A DNA stretch of 64,000 bases, taken from assembly GCA_018806985.1 (NCBI GenBank), contig JADANN010000375.1, forward strand, positions 2,604,001 through 2,668,000. The letters are read 5' to 3'. Positions within the stretch are counted from its first letter, which is position 1, and the number at the start of each line of letters is the position of its first letter. The notes below the pieces were generated by a model. It made no database searches. It saw nothing but the letters and a program-made list of their open reading frames with translations, and was not told where the DNA came from. This DNA comes from Angiostrongylus vasorum. Lineage: Eukaryota > Nematoda > Chromadorea > Rhabditida > Metastrongylidae. A program made the translations under genes and the position numbers. Shown one piece after another: positions 12,655 through 23,066 of this stretch.

Positions 12655-12884
12655 GAAAGGATAAAGCTCCCGACGTTGACCAGTGCTTAAGGGATGCACA
12701 ATGCATTCAACTTAAGTAAGCATCGTTAGAGGTGACAGAATGCATACCAGACCTATGCAGTGACTCCTGGAGGGCGACAACTCTGCTACACAAACTTGTC
12801 GATCATGGCAGGATGGAGTTCTTGGTGAGCCTTGGTTGCAGGATGTTTTGCAGGACACCTCTAACCACTGCGCTACGCGCCCCC
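12655..12884 (-). repeat. Degenerate, internally deleted SINE-A
   Basis: The AAAGGATAAAGCTCCCGACG tail and an ACCACTGCGCTACGCGC head are kept; about 50 bp of the body are missing. Confidence 0.65.
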
Positions 12885-13514
12885 AACGAGGATATGCGAA
12901 CCAGAAGACTACACCTGCATTCTGTATTCATTTTCTGTTCTTCGAAATAATAAAAAACTTACGGAAATGTTTTCTAGGGGTTCGACAACATTATTTAGAT
13001 CTTAGATTTGGCGTTTCACATTGTCCTCGATTAGAATCGATCGGTTAGTAGCGAAAGTCATTGGCCGGGACACAAGAAACCTGGCCGCAATCCAATTCAA
13101 GAGAAGTAGTACATGTCCAGGCAATCCACGAAGGTCGATGAGTTGCTGGCTGTAGTGCTGAATACCGCAGAAGGCCCTGGTAACGACTATCTCGAAATTC
13201 CGCAGAAATCACGCACGACCCCATTCAACATGTCAATGAGGAAAGAAATTCATAGACCATTAAGCCGGAGTTGATCCTGAATACGAACCGTACCACTGTA
13301 CTGATGACGCATGGGACCCACAGCATGTATAAACCGAGCGTGCCATCCGTTACATATATATCAAGTGTTTACAACTATGTAAAAGATATAAAAACTTGCT
13401 ACTTTAAAGGCTATATTGCGTTCACAGTTTGCGGTGAAAGTCCTCGCTAGTTTGAACACTTCTGATATGATCGTTCTCAAGTCAGACTATATGCTAACGT
13501 TTCACAGGCTCAAG

Positions 13515-13792
13515 TATAGCAACAGTTGAAGCGCCTGCCGCACACTAGATCGATGACTGGCTCGAATCCTCCGAGCTCGCAAGGACCCTACCTATCCCTC
13601 CGTGGTCGACAAACTGGTGCCAAACTAGTACTCGAGGACGGAAGAATTGATTTAATGGATCGATAGGCCACTGCAAGTCACTATAGGGACTAGATATGCA
13701 TCCACTCACTTATATGGTGTTTGATGAAGTCGAGTGCACGGCGTATCCCTCAAGGATTGATCAAGGCCGAAGGCTTTATCTTTTAACCTCCT
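13515..13792 (+). repeat. Degenerate SINE-A copy
   Basis: Body GGATCGATAGGCCACTGCAA and tail CAAGGATTGATCAAGGCCGA are recognisable; the A and B boxes are mutated. Confidence 0.65.
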
Positions 13793-14490
13793 ATTTCACG
13801 ATATTCGTGAGGTTGCAAAGAAACTATAAATCCTCGGTTTGCGCTACATTTTGATGCCACCGCCTTTCCCGGTGCGCCAGTGATTTAAATCTGGTGTCCC
13901 GAAGCGATCATATCCTATGATTCTAAACCTAGGTGGAAGTATTCGTTCGCTATTTCGTGGAAAAGGGAATCAGAACAAATCCGATTTTGATTGAAGATTT
14001 CCATTAGGCTTAGCTTAACATCGACTTTTCTGAACTCAATGATGAAACCGACAAAGGTTCGCTCTGCTTGGGATATCGTTCATGTCATAGGGAGTTCTGT
14101 ATTCGTATAAATAAAGACGGTGCAGCTGCCGGCTGTAAAGTCTAATCCCGTCCAGTTTATCCTCACCAGTTTGGATAATACTTTCGTAAGACTTTGAGTT
14201 TTTCGCTTGAATCGCTCCGAAAAAATTTGGTGAGCATGTCTTGCCTAGTTGAATACTACCATGCACATTATTATTTTAGCATTGCAGAATAATGAAATTC
14301 TGATTGTCTCGCAGCTAACTCGTGGAGGACTCTTGTATAATCGGTATAGGATCTCTCATTATCCCAGACGTCCATGGTTGATGTGCCCTAAGAAATATTT
14401 CGAAGCCGACTTTCCTTTAACCTCGGTGTGACTAATCAATATGTGTTCTTTCTTTGATAGATTACACTAAGTTGATAAATATATTTATTT

Positions 14491-14530
14491 TCGGCTAACG
14501 TTTCGACGTCTTCGTCTTCGTTAGAGCCGA
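14491..14530 (-). ncRNA. Hammerhead-like module, left arm of palindrome
   Basis: On the minus strand: TCGGCT closing stem, a core damaged to CTAACGA, GAC/GTC stem II, intact GAAAC and GTT, then AGCCGA. The six-pair closing stem TCGGCT/AGCCGA is perfect. Confidence 0.4.
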
Positions 14531-14968
14531 TGATGCCAGTCGATGGTCCACGCTTGTTATCCGTCCCGATGTGGCGGCTTCGCCTTCGCATCGAGTCAGG
14601 TCTTCCTCAGCAGGCCATCTCCTCGATTCGATTCCTTACTTACTTTGCACACTAACCTTGCCATCAACCAAAAACAACATCCTGGGATATTAGTTTTGCC
14701 GATATCACACCATCATTATGATAACAACTAATAATAATGATATAATAACACCGACTTCTGCAGGATGAGTTGTGTTGCTTGGAAGAAACACAAGTTGTTA
14801 TCACCGGACAGTCACAACTATCCACAATTAGCATCCTTTATAAAAGGCCATCACCGGGTGAGTATGCCTCATTCGAGGAGATGGCCTGCTGAGGAAGACC
14901 TGACACGAGACGAAAGGGAAGCCACCACATCGGGACGAATAACAAACGTGGAGCATCGACCCAGATCA

Positions 14969-15008
14969 TCGGCTCTGATGAAGACGAAGACGTCGAATCA
15001 TTAGCCGA
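14969..15008 (+). ncRNA. Hammerhead-like module, right arm of palindrome
   Basis: TCGGCT, canonical CTGATGA, GAC/GTC stem II, GAAT (last core base changed), then AGCCGA. It is the mirror partner of the copy at 14491-14530. Between the two arms every core box is intact in at least one copy. Confidence 0.4.
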
Positions 15009-15216
15009 AAATAAATATATTTATCAGCCTTGTATAAACTCATCAAAAGGAACTTATTATCCTAAGAAGATTGATTTTCCCTCAAGTCAGTGAAGAAAAG
15101 AAATGTCGACATCTCACACGCTTATGACCACTAAATATGTATCGTATCTGTAATCCATCATACTGAAGCATTTTCCAAGCGCTGCTTAACTTTGTTTTGC
15201 CCTCTTTGTTGTGCAG

Positions 15217-15973
15217 AAATGCGATTCATCTGGCTTCCCACTGAATGGAAACGTTACATTACGGTTGGCTACATCTATTTCATGTTCTCTACTAACCCCG
15301 TTGAGAACGAATTCTACGTGGTTCCTTACCATTGATTTGGGCCTATCAGTTTTCGACTGAGAATCGTGGCAACGGTAAATCCATCAACTCTGAAATGGTG
15401 ATGACATATTGATGGAGCTATTCAGTTGTCGAGAAAAAACTCGTGGTTGATCATTATCAATGCTCTTTGCTATCACTATAGACACAGTGAACTACATAGT
15501 CAAGACGTCGGAGTGCAGTCATTGTGATTTTCGAAAGGTCAAAGTCTCCTCGGGTGTTTCCCGTGCTATTTCAAGCAATATCTACAATTCAAATCAATAC
15601 TGCTTCATTCCTTATGATACATTTTACCGTTTATCTATATTGTACAGGGTTCAAATTCTGATGTGCGTGGCAAACAACGTGCACCTATCACAGCTCCACA
15701 GTGGCTCGAGTTTCTATAAATAGACTACGTAACCTCATAACGCTTGTTTTGCTCAGCAATGTGGCAAAGGTCTTTGATGTGCAAGTGCATGTCATAGATG
15801 ATGAAATCTTTCTAAAACAAGTTGAACAAAGTTGGAATTTCCAACTTTTTGATCGCTTTGGGATTGTTCTTCCTGATCCTGAGGTAGTTTTTCACAGCAT
15901 TTTAAAGGAGCTATATTTCACTAAGAACGTGGTGGTCCTTATCTTGTTCGGAATTTTGGAACGACAGGCATAA
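15217..15973 (+). CDS. Candidate multi-exon gene fragment, possibly Fukutin-like
   Basis: TTGTGCAG followed by AA and an ATG at 15219 opens a segment with a short hydrophobic anchor (MRFIWLPTEW, YITVGYIYFMF) of about 40 codons before a stop. A second coding-like block ends at a stop at 15971-15973 and contains NVAKVFDVQVHVIDDEIF. This resembles the nematode Fukutin/LicD-like glycosyl-modifying family in style only; the assignment is a weak inference. Internal splice sites were not resolved and the fragment may be decayed. Confidence 0.3.
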
Positions 15974-16404
15974 GAGTTAGGGCAAAACCTTCCGTTTGCT
16001 ATAATTTGGTCAGTTATGGCAATTTTGACTACGTGATTCGTGATTTTCACCTTACACGCTAAACGCAGTAATTCTAGAGTTGCAAGTTGCCATAGCCGAT
16101 CCTGGTTGTCCTAACGAACTGGAGGAGGCTTTCATTCTGTTTGTTTCATTCCCATAGAATCGTACATAAAGTCCGTCAAAGGTTTTCTTCGATCTAATTT
16201 TAGCATGAAGAAATAAAACGTGAAAATAAAAAATGGAAAGACCTATTAAGTGCATCGCAGACGACCTTATTGGAAGGCGTAATGTTCTGTGTAGCAGTTC
16301 TTTTCGAAGGACATGTTGAGCACCTTCAGTTTGACATCGTCATGATTTGATGTGGGAAGTAAGTTATGAGTATTCAATACAGCATATTATATTTTTTCAC
16401 TCAC

Positions 16405-16477
16405 CGATTTGGGTCATTGCTTCTCCAAAAGAACCTATGCCAAGGCCAAACTCGTGAGCAAGTTGGTCTACGAACTC
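16405..16477 (-). CDS. Internal coding exon of an unidentified minus-strand gene
   Basis: On the minus strand, TTATTCAG precedes 24 codons plus one base (EFVDQLAHEFGLGIGSFGEA and four more), ending at a strong GTGAGTG donor. The peptide looks like a real amphipathic helical segment, but I do not know the family. Confidence 0.5.
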
Positions 16478-16479
16478 CT

Positions 16480-18095
16480 GAATAAGTACGTCAGTTACGC
16501 CAACTTCGCATTATAATATGCTCTGAAGATCATCTTTGGCAGCATTTATCTCACCTAACATCTAACTAGTTATTGGTATGACCCTGTTTGAAATACTGTG
16601 CTCTCCTCAAGACTTCCATTCAGGTCGCTGTCTAGGATCTATCATCCACAAAGACCTTTGATTTGTTACCTAGGGACTTTGTAATTTTAATTGATGTCTT
16701 TGATTTTGGGTCGAGCCAATTTTTCCTGGATTTACAGAATGGTTTTGCGAGAATCTCACAAGTCTACGTCATAAGCATTCCGGTTCTGTGTTGATCGGAA
16801 TGAAACTTCTCTAACAAATCTGCCACTAATTTGTCGATGACGGAGAGTTTAAAAGCTTGATTGTCCTATGGACGGATCGGAGCAAACACTAAGCGCTTAT
16901 TGCATGGCATTTTGTAACTCTGCACCGGTAGGATAAGCGGATTTTAATGATAACAATCTGACCAAATCGTACTGGAACTTCTTGGTTTATCTTATTGGGT
17001 CCTGAATTTAGTTTAATAAAACATATATATTAATTGCAGGTTTCCACCACAGAACTTCTAAATTCAGGCATTTCTTCCAGTCCTGATGACATTCGCTAGC
17101 GACTACACGCGGATGGCTTGCTGTGCCCTACCATTCAGATCCACCTTCATCTCCATGCTTTGTCTCAAATAAGCAAAATAAGTGACGAAAATTTTGAATA
17201 GAGGGAGTAAAATGTTTTTCATAATACTTACTTGCTAGGCTTCACATCTCAGCTCAAACTCTAATAGTTGAAAAAAAAGCCATTAGGTCCTACATAATTT
17301 TGCCAACGAGAACTAATTTTAATGATGCTGGCAGGATAAAATTTTAATTTGCGAAGTTGATGTGGTGTTAACGAGAGTCTCGACCTTCGACTTCGTTTCT
17401 GAAACATTTCTTCCGTGGGGATTCGTCGAGATGCTTGGAGAAGTGACAGTCGGTAGGCGAGAGGTCCCACGGGTATAGTGGGTGAGGCAGAGTTCTCAGT
17501 TCTGCTTGTTTAGCCCTTATATTATCGATACTGCGATATGTGGTTGACCACTATCGTGGAAAGATTGGTATCTTTCTGTTGATCAACGTGGGGCGCACGC
17601 GATGAATTGTCTGGTGTTGCATGCACTTTTCCTGAACAATCGTATCCACCCTGAATCAGGAAGGTGTAAGACCCAGGATACCCCGCAGGTCGCAACTTGC
17701 TGGAGAAATGGGTCGTTTACTCTTTGCGGAAGAAGTGCCGGCTTTACCTCAAAGCAGTGACTTCTTTAATTGCTGTTCAATTCGTTCGGCACCCATTATT
17801 CGAGCTTCTTCGACCTTCTAATGCTCTTTGGATGCTCCACAGATCTGCAAATATTTGCTTGAGAGAAACTCTTCTGTTTATCGCATACGAAGCATGTCCT
17901 CGAGCTCCATCATCTCCAAGGTCATGTTCGCAGCGACGAAATTTTTAGAACCAAAATTACACTGTGCGTTCGTAAACAGTTCCTTAGTCTCATACCACAT
18001 CTTAATGCTTCGAGACATTTGCGCTGCGTACGTCCAGGACTTAATTCGTAGACGTAGACTTTTCGAAATAATTGTGTAGACATGTATAATTCTCG
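16480..18095. other. Unassigned region
   Basis: No supported coding exon or repeat seen. The small frames at 17261-17948 lack splice signals and family resemblance. Confidence 0.5.
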
Positions 18096-18099
18096 CCTT

Positions 18100-18265
18100 C
18101 AAACCTGAAAAGGCAAAATACGGTCCTCCGTTGTGGTGGTTACTACATGGACCCTTCCGGTGAGGGTAATCGCTGGCTCGAAGCCCAGCTGAGTTGCCAA
18201 GCTTTGCTAATAACTCCGCATTCTTATGCTGTAGTTCACACCGTACCCTGCCATTAAAAAAGAAT
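18100..18265 (-). repeat. Divergent SINE-C-like copy
   Basis: Shares with the family the GTGGTGGTTAC region, a GGCTCGAAGCC B-box-like segment and the CCCTGCCATTAAAAAAGAAT tail. Confidence 0.45.
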
Positions 18266-18774
18266 AGGAAGTAAAGAAAAGTTGCAGCACAGTTTATGTT
18301 GTAATAGAATGAAAGTGCACAGAATGAGCTTTCCAATAATATATGATAGCATAGCACTCGAAAGAAAACTATTGCTAAAACACTTACAAGGAAATAAAAT
18401 TACGAGTTGGAGACCACTTCCGATAGACCTGATATTTGGATGTTTAGATCACCCGTCATCAACTGTTGTACGGGTCCCAGCAATATTTCTGTTGATTTCG
18501 TTATCTTGGAACCGCCGCCCATCACAGAAGTGCGTGTTCGTATGTTTGAATGTAGATTCGTCTCTTAGTTGAGAATAGACTTGGACTTATTTCCTCAATA
18601 TTTTCTTCATGAATGTGATTGAAATCTGATCGGCATCAATTTCTTTAGAAATCAAGGCTGAGACGCTATCACAACCACTTTTCAGCATTTCTTGATCAGA
18701 AGTATGCGATCAGTGAATCAAGGGAGGGTTTCAAATCTTTCCCATTTTTCAGTGATTGTTTGGAGAACATATTA

Positions 18775-19074
18775 GGTGCGGGAGCGTGTTGCGCAGTGGT
18801 TGGAGGCGCCACTGCGACAAACAGACAAACACGTCAGATCGATCCCTGCGCCCATGGCCCACCAAGCCTTCATCCCTACAGGTCGGCAAATTGGTACCAG
18901 ATTTCCATGGGAGGATAGCAGCAGTGGCTCGACACATCGGTAGACCACCGCGAGTCATTGTAAAGACCAGATATGCATTCAATCACCTCCAACGATACTT
19001 AATGAAGTCGAATGCATGGCACAAACATCGAGGGATTGATAAACGCCGACAGCTTCATCATTTATCCTTTTATT
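18775..19074 (+). repeat. SINE-A copy
   Basis: Full length, with a TGTTGCGCAGTGGTTGG A box and body as in the reference copy; it carries a short CAAACAGACAAACA expansion after the A box. Confidence 0.85.
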
Positions 19075-19393
19075 AGGTGAAAATTTCAACTCTAAAAACA
19101 GTCAAAATTTTAGCAAATTTTAGAGAAAAGTGGTAATAATATGAAAGTCTCTTCTGCTTTGCTAGACTTCAAGCATAAACTGACATTGGAGTACCCTCCT
19201 CAATTATTAAGCTAGCATGAGATTGATAAAGAAAAAGATATGAGATTTGAGTGTTCGTCAGTTCTTTCATGTCAATTTATGTGTACAAAATTTGTCTGTC
19301 CCTCTTTATAACAGCCTATACATAGAAGGAAAGTAGTTCTATGTTGTTATTTTTACGTCAGGATCTTCTTTTATCAAAAATAGTGATAAAAAA

Positions 19394-19665
19394 ACTGAAG
19401 CTCTCGGCGTTGATCAATCCCTGTGGGATGTGCCATACAATCGACTTCATTAAGCATCGTTTGGAGGTGATTGAATGCATATCTGCCTTTACAATGACTC
19501 GCGGTGATCTACCGATGTATCGAGCCAGTGCTGCTATCCTCCCAGACAAGTCTGGTACCAATCTGCCGACCCCGCATGGAACGAGGGCTTGGTGGGCCTG
19601 GGGTGCAGGAGTCGATCCTTTGTGCACTGCAGGGCGCCTCCCACCACTGAGCCACACGCGCCTCT
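19394..19665 (-). repeat. SINE-A copy
   Basis: Near full-length inverted copy with the CGATGTATCGAGCCAGTGCT body motif, only 320 bp from the plus-strand copy at 18775; the pair could form a hairpin. Confidence 0.85.
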
Positions 19666-19669
19666 AAAA

Positions 19670-20645
19670 ATAGTGAACTAGTCGAGAAATGGCCATCACT
19701 GTTTAGCAAAGCAGTAATCCGACATCTCTACAGTAGTGATGATAATCCGTGTGAAGCAATGAAAAACCCTGACCGTACACCGGTACTACACCTCTGTTTC
19801 TCCATAGTCTATCAATATGAAATATTTTGTTACCTTTGCGATGCTACATCTCTCATGGTTGATCAGTGACATACGTTTTATCCTTTACCAGAATTTAGTT
19901 AAATTATAGAAGTACGTGAATATTGTCTGTGGTCAGCATCCATGGTTCTTATGCCGATGGTGGAAGCTGCACAGCGACACGATTCATTCAAGGTCAACAA
20001 CGTCTGCAATCTGTTCAGACTACGAATGAAGCATTGAATACCAGCCACTGTTGTTCAATTATTTGCTTAAAAAAAACTCGACACCACTGAAATGGAACAA
20101 CTTATGGAGATCTGGAATATTGACTTCTGTTCCTACTCAATGAATGCAAAACTAGTTCCTAGGTTGGGTAGAAATACTGCAACGCAGAATCATACCACTT
20201 TTTTATGACTCCATCATTCTATAGCTAAGAAAAGGTACTAGGCGAGTCGAGACGACATTTGCGTTTACATTTGAGAAGCGAGCATATTTTAGCATCTTGT
20301 GTTCTTTCCGTTTTCATTCATCTGTCGACCGTAGAAAATACCAGGTCCGTCTATATACTCGGATGCAACCTCAGAATATGGCATCCTATCGTCATTGAAT
20401 GCTCAATGCTGTTCCAGCGTAAGATCTGTAGGGACAACCGTTGTGCTGCTAGATCGTTCCCTCTCCTTCACTAAAAGTGTTTCCATGCTTTTGTAGATCC
20501 GAAGATTTGCTGCCCAGCAACTTAGATTTTTGCAGTACAGCAGAGATTCTTGTGATACCAGTGAATCCTGAGAATAGTCGACCAAGCCGTCGACCATGAC
20601 GAAACATGCTGAATCCAAATTCAGATAGAACTCTCTAAATGATGA
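19670..20645. other. Unassigned region
   Basis: A minus-strand open frame at 20403-20657 has protein-like composition, but no acceptor, donor or family; not called. Confidence 0.45.
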
Positions 20646-20650
20646 TAAGT

Positions 20651-21020
20651 GGCGCATAGCACAGTGGTAGTGATGACCGTCATCACGAGCACGGTGCTGG
20701 TTCGATTCCGCACGAGGCCAACCAAGCTTCTCATCCTTCTGGGCCGGTAAATTGGTACCGGACTTGTCTGGGGAGAAGTCGCTCTCTGCAATCCAATTGG
20801 GAACGCTCCGGCCAGACTACCTCAGGATCCCAGGGAGAATTGGCCGACCGGCATTCTACGACATTCAGGACTAAATGAAAATCGTCAAGCAGCAACCGAA
20901 TCCACACGTTAAAGTTGGAAGATCTTCGTGGACAATGGATGCTAGAGAAACAGATCGTATGTGAGAAGTGCTGGGATCCACATAGTAGACGTGAGGACGG
21001 GCCATATAAAATAAAATGAA
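20651..21020 (+). repeat. SINE-D, near full length
   Basis: tRNA-like head (GCATAGCACAGTGGTAGTG A box, TGCTGGTTCGATTCC B box), a body with GGCCGACCGGCATTCTACGA, and a tail GTGCTGGGATCCACATAG then AAAATGAAATAAAATGG. Confidence 0.75.
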
Positions 21021-21544
21021 ATAAAATGGTGGTAACGATAGTAGTTATTTCTTTGGATGGTACTGTCTCACAAATAAACCGTGTTTACTTCAGAACAGTT
21101 ACCACTTAACACTTTGGTCATTGGTTTTCTTGTTTCAGGTAATGAATGACTCGCTAAGGACAGACAGTCGAAACTGACTAAGGCATCCATGGCAGTGCGC
21201 ATTGATTTCAATGCACATTCGATCGAAAGTTATATTGCTTTTTAGGTCTAGGCGAATACTTTTGCACGAATTAGAAAACGCAAACTTTATTAACTGAAAG
21301 AAAAAACCGTTACAATTCATAAGTCTTTCCGAACAAGCTAAAATTCTGTTTTCCTACTACAGTGAAGTTTTAACTTACTGTAGCTCACAAGATGTTTCTT
21401 CACTTTTGACATCGAAGCTCACACACCTAACTCAACGATTGAAACCACTAATCTCATCCAGTCACCACAGTGTGCTTGACTGCTTCGTTGAGAAAATGTT
21501 CAATAATTCTGAGCTACCTTTTCTTCCTTTTGAAAACTTCAGTT

Positions 21545-21648
21545 TCAAAGGAACTTAGTATCAAAATCATTCATTGCCTTCTTCTGCTCCTTAAGTGATG
21601 TCACAAAATCCTTCCACCCGCTTGCCAAGCCCTCAAATTCCAAGCATT
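21545..21648 (-). CDS. Possible terminal coding exon, unidentified
   Basis: After AACTAG on the minus strand an open block reads LEFEGLASGWKDFVTSLKEQ and then a lysine-rich helix to a TGA at 21545-21547. It may end the protein, or it may splice at an internal GT just before the stop. A gene joining it to the exons at 16.4 and 7.5 kb is possible but not shown. Confidence 0.35.
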
Positions 21649-21799
21649 CTAGTTAACAAAGCACTACCCGCAGTTGGCAAAGAACCCACTCTTTGTAGAA
21701 AACGTTCTTTGAAAAAAGCAACCACTAACCGATGTGAAAAATGCGGCTACTGTAGGTCAGACAACGAAAGAACTGCAACAGGTCTTGAATCATGTAAAT

Positions 21800-23066
21800 A
21801 GTCTAGGCTTCATTCCTTTTGTATTCCACGTTGAGCACTTATTTTGCTTTTTTTTCAAATTCATCTATATAATCCGACTTCGCATGACACTGTGATGAAC
21901 CGAACATCTCCTTCCAGCCGATTCGCTGTGCTCCTCGAACCTGCTGCGGGTTCGTCTTTCACTGGAAGAATGCCTTTTCACGGAATATAGTTGAAAGCTA
22001 GCATTGTTGACTCCAACTGGGGAACACTTACATTGGCTTTACCGTGCTCATTCGGAGAATGTTCACTACCAAGATAACATTACTGAATCCTTTATTTTAA
22101 CCAGTTACAACAACTTTTCATCTCGATATAATGAGATCGCTTCCAATTCCATGATGAAAGAACTAAACGAAGGACATGAAACACCTTTAACATATTTTTA
22201 TTGTTGTTGTCAACCATATCCTTGTGGTAATACTAAACCTGCACCATAAATAAACGAAACAATTAGGAACAAAATAAATAGATGGGCATTATAAACAACG
22301 CTGCTAACCAGAGAAGGCGTGCACGACATAACACAAGAGTGCGATGACCATACAGAACTTCCTATTACCTGAAAAATGCAGAACAAGTCACGCCCATTGA
22401 TTAGCAACGATACAAACCAATTACAAGGTTGTACAGTAACTTGAATCCAATTCTTATAAATAGAACTAGAAGAACAATCTAGACAAATCGCCACAAATGG
22501 GTACAGACAAGATGATTCCAGCTACGTGGGGAACGGCTATTTTTCGAACGTAAGAAATGAGTCAGCTGCAACAATACCCAGTATGAAAAAGATCACAGCA
22601 TACTATTCTGCTGACAACTAGAACAAACCTTTTTTAACAAGACTGTTGACAGAAACATTAGGGCGACAAATCCAACTAACCGGATCGATTTTTACTTTTG
22701 TTACAGAGCTTTAGAAGGACTCAAAGAACTTTAGAAGAACTAAAAAAAAGAACACTTGAGCGCGTTTATGTACAAGCACGACGTCCTATACACATATATG
22801 ATTAAATCAGATCCACTTATCACATACACAAAAACAATCCGCACTACAATGTGGTGATAATAGTTACCATTTCTGTTCCTAAGGATTTCTAACCTCCATT
22901 CTACAGTGGTATTTGTGTGTACGTGTGAAAGAGATACAGGGAAATTACAAAAACCGACAGCGAAAGGCCACATAGAAGGACAAGGAGCCAATTTCGAGAT
23001 CGAAGTCGAAGGCCTGGCAGCAACCACAATGCAATCCATCATTCTCATCGTGGTTGCAGGTGAAGA
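21800..23066 (-). other. smk-1 3' flank, including its 3' UTR
   Basis: Downstream of the smk-1 stop. No further coding exon found; a polyadenylation site could not be fixed. Confidence 0.45.

Larger units (their letters stand above)
14467..15030. repeat. Foldback element with about 170-bp inverted arms
   Basis: The left arm (14467-14640) and right arm (about 14862-15030) are inverted and about 85-90 percent alike by eye, each with a hammerhead-like module near its outer end and an AATAAATATATTTATC tip. The 220-bp centre has no coding capacity. A TATAAAAGG box at about 14838 next to the right arm is matched by a TATAAAAG box in the left flank of the RTE-type element at 59.3 kb. Confidence 0.75.
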
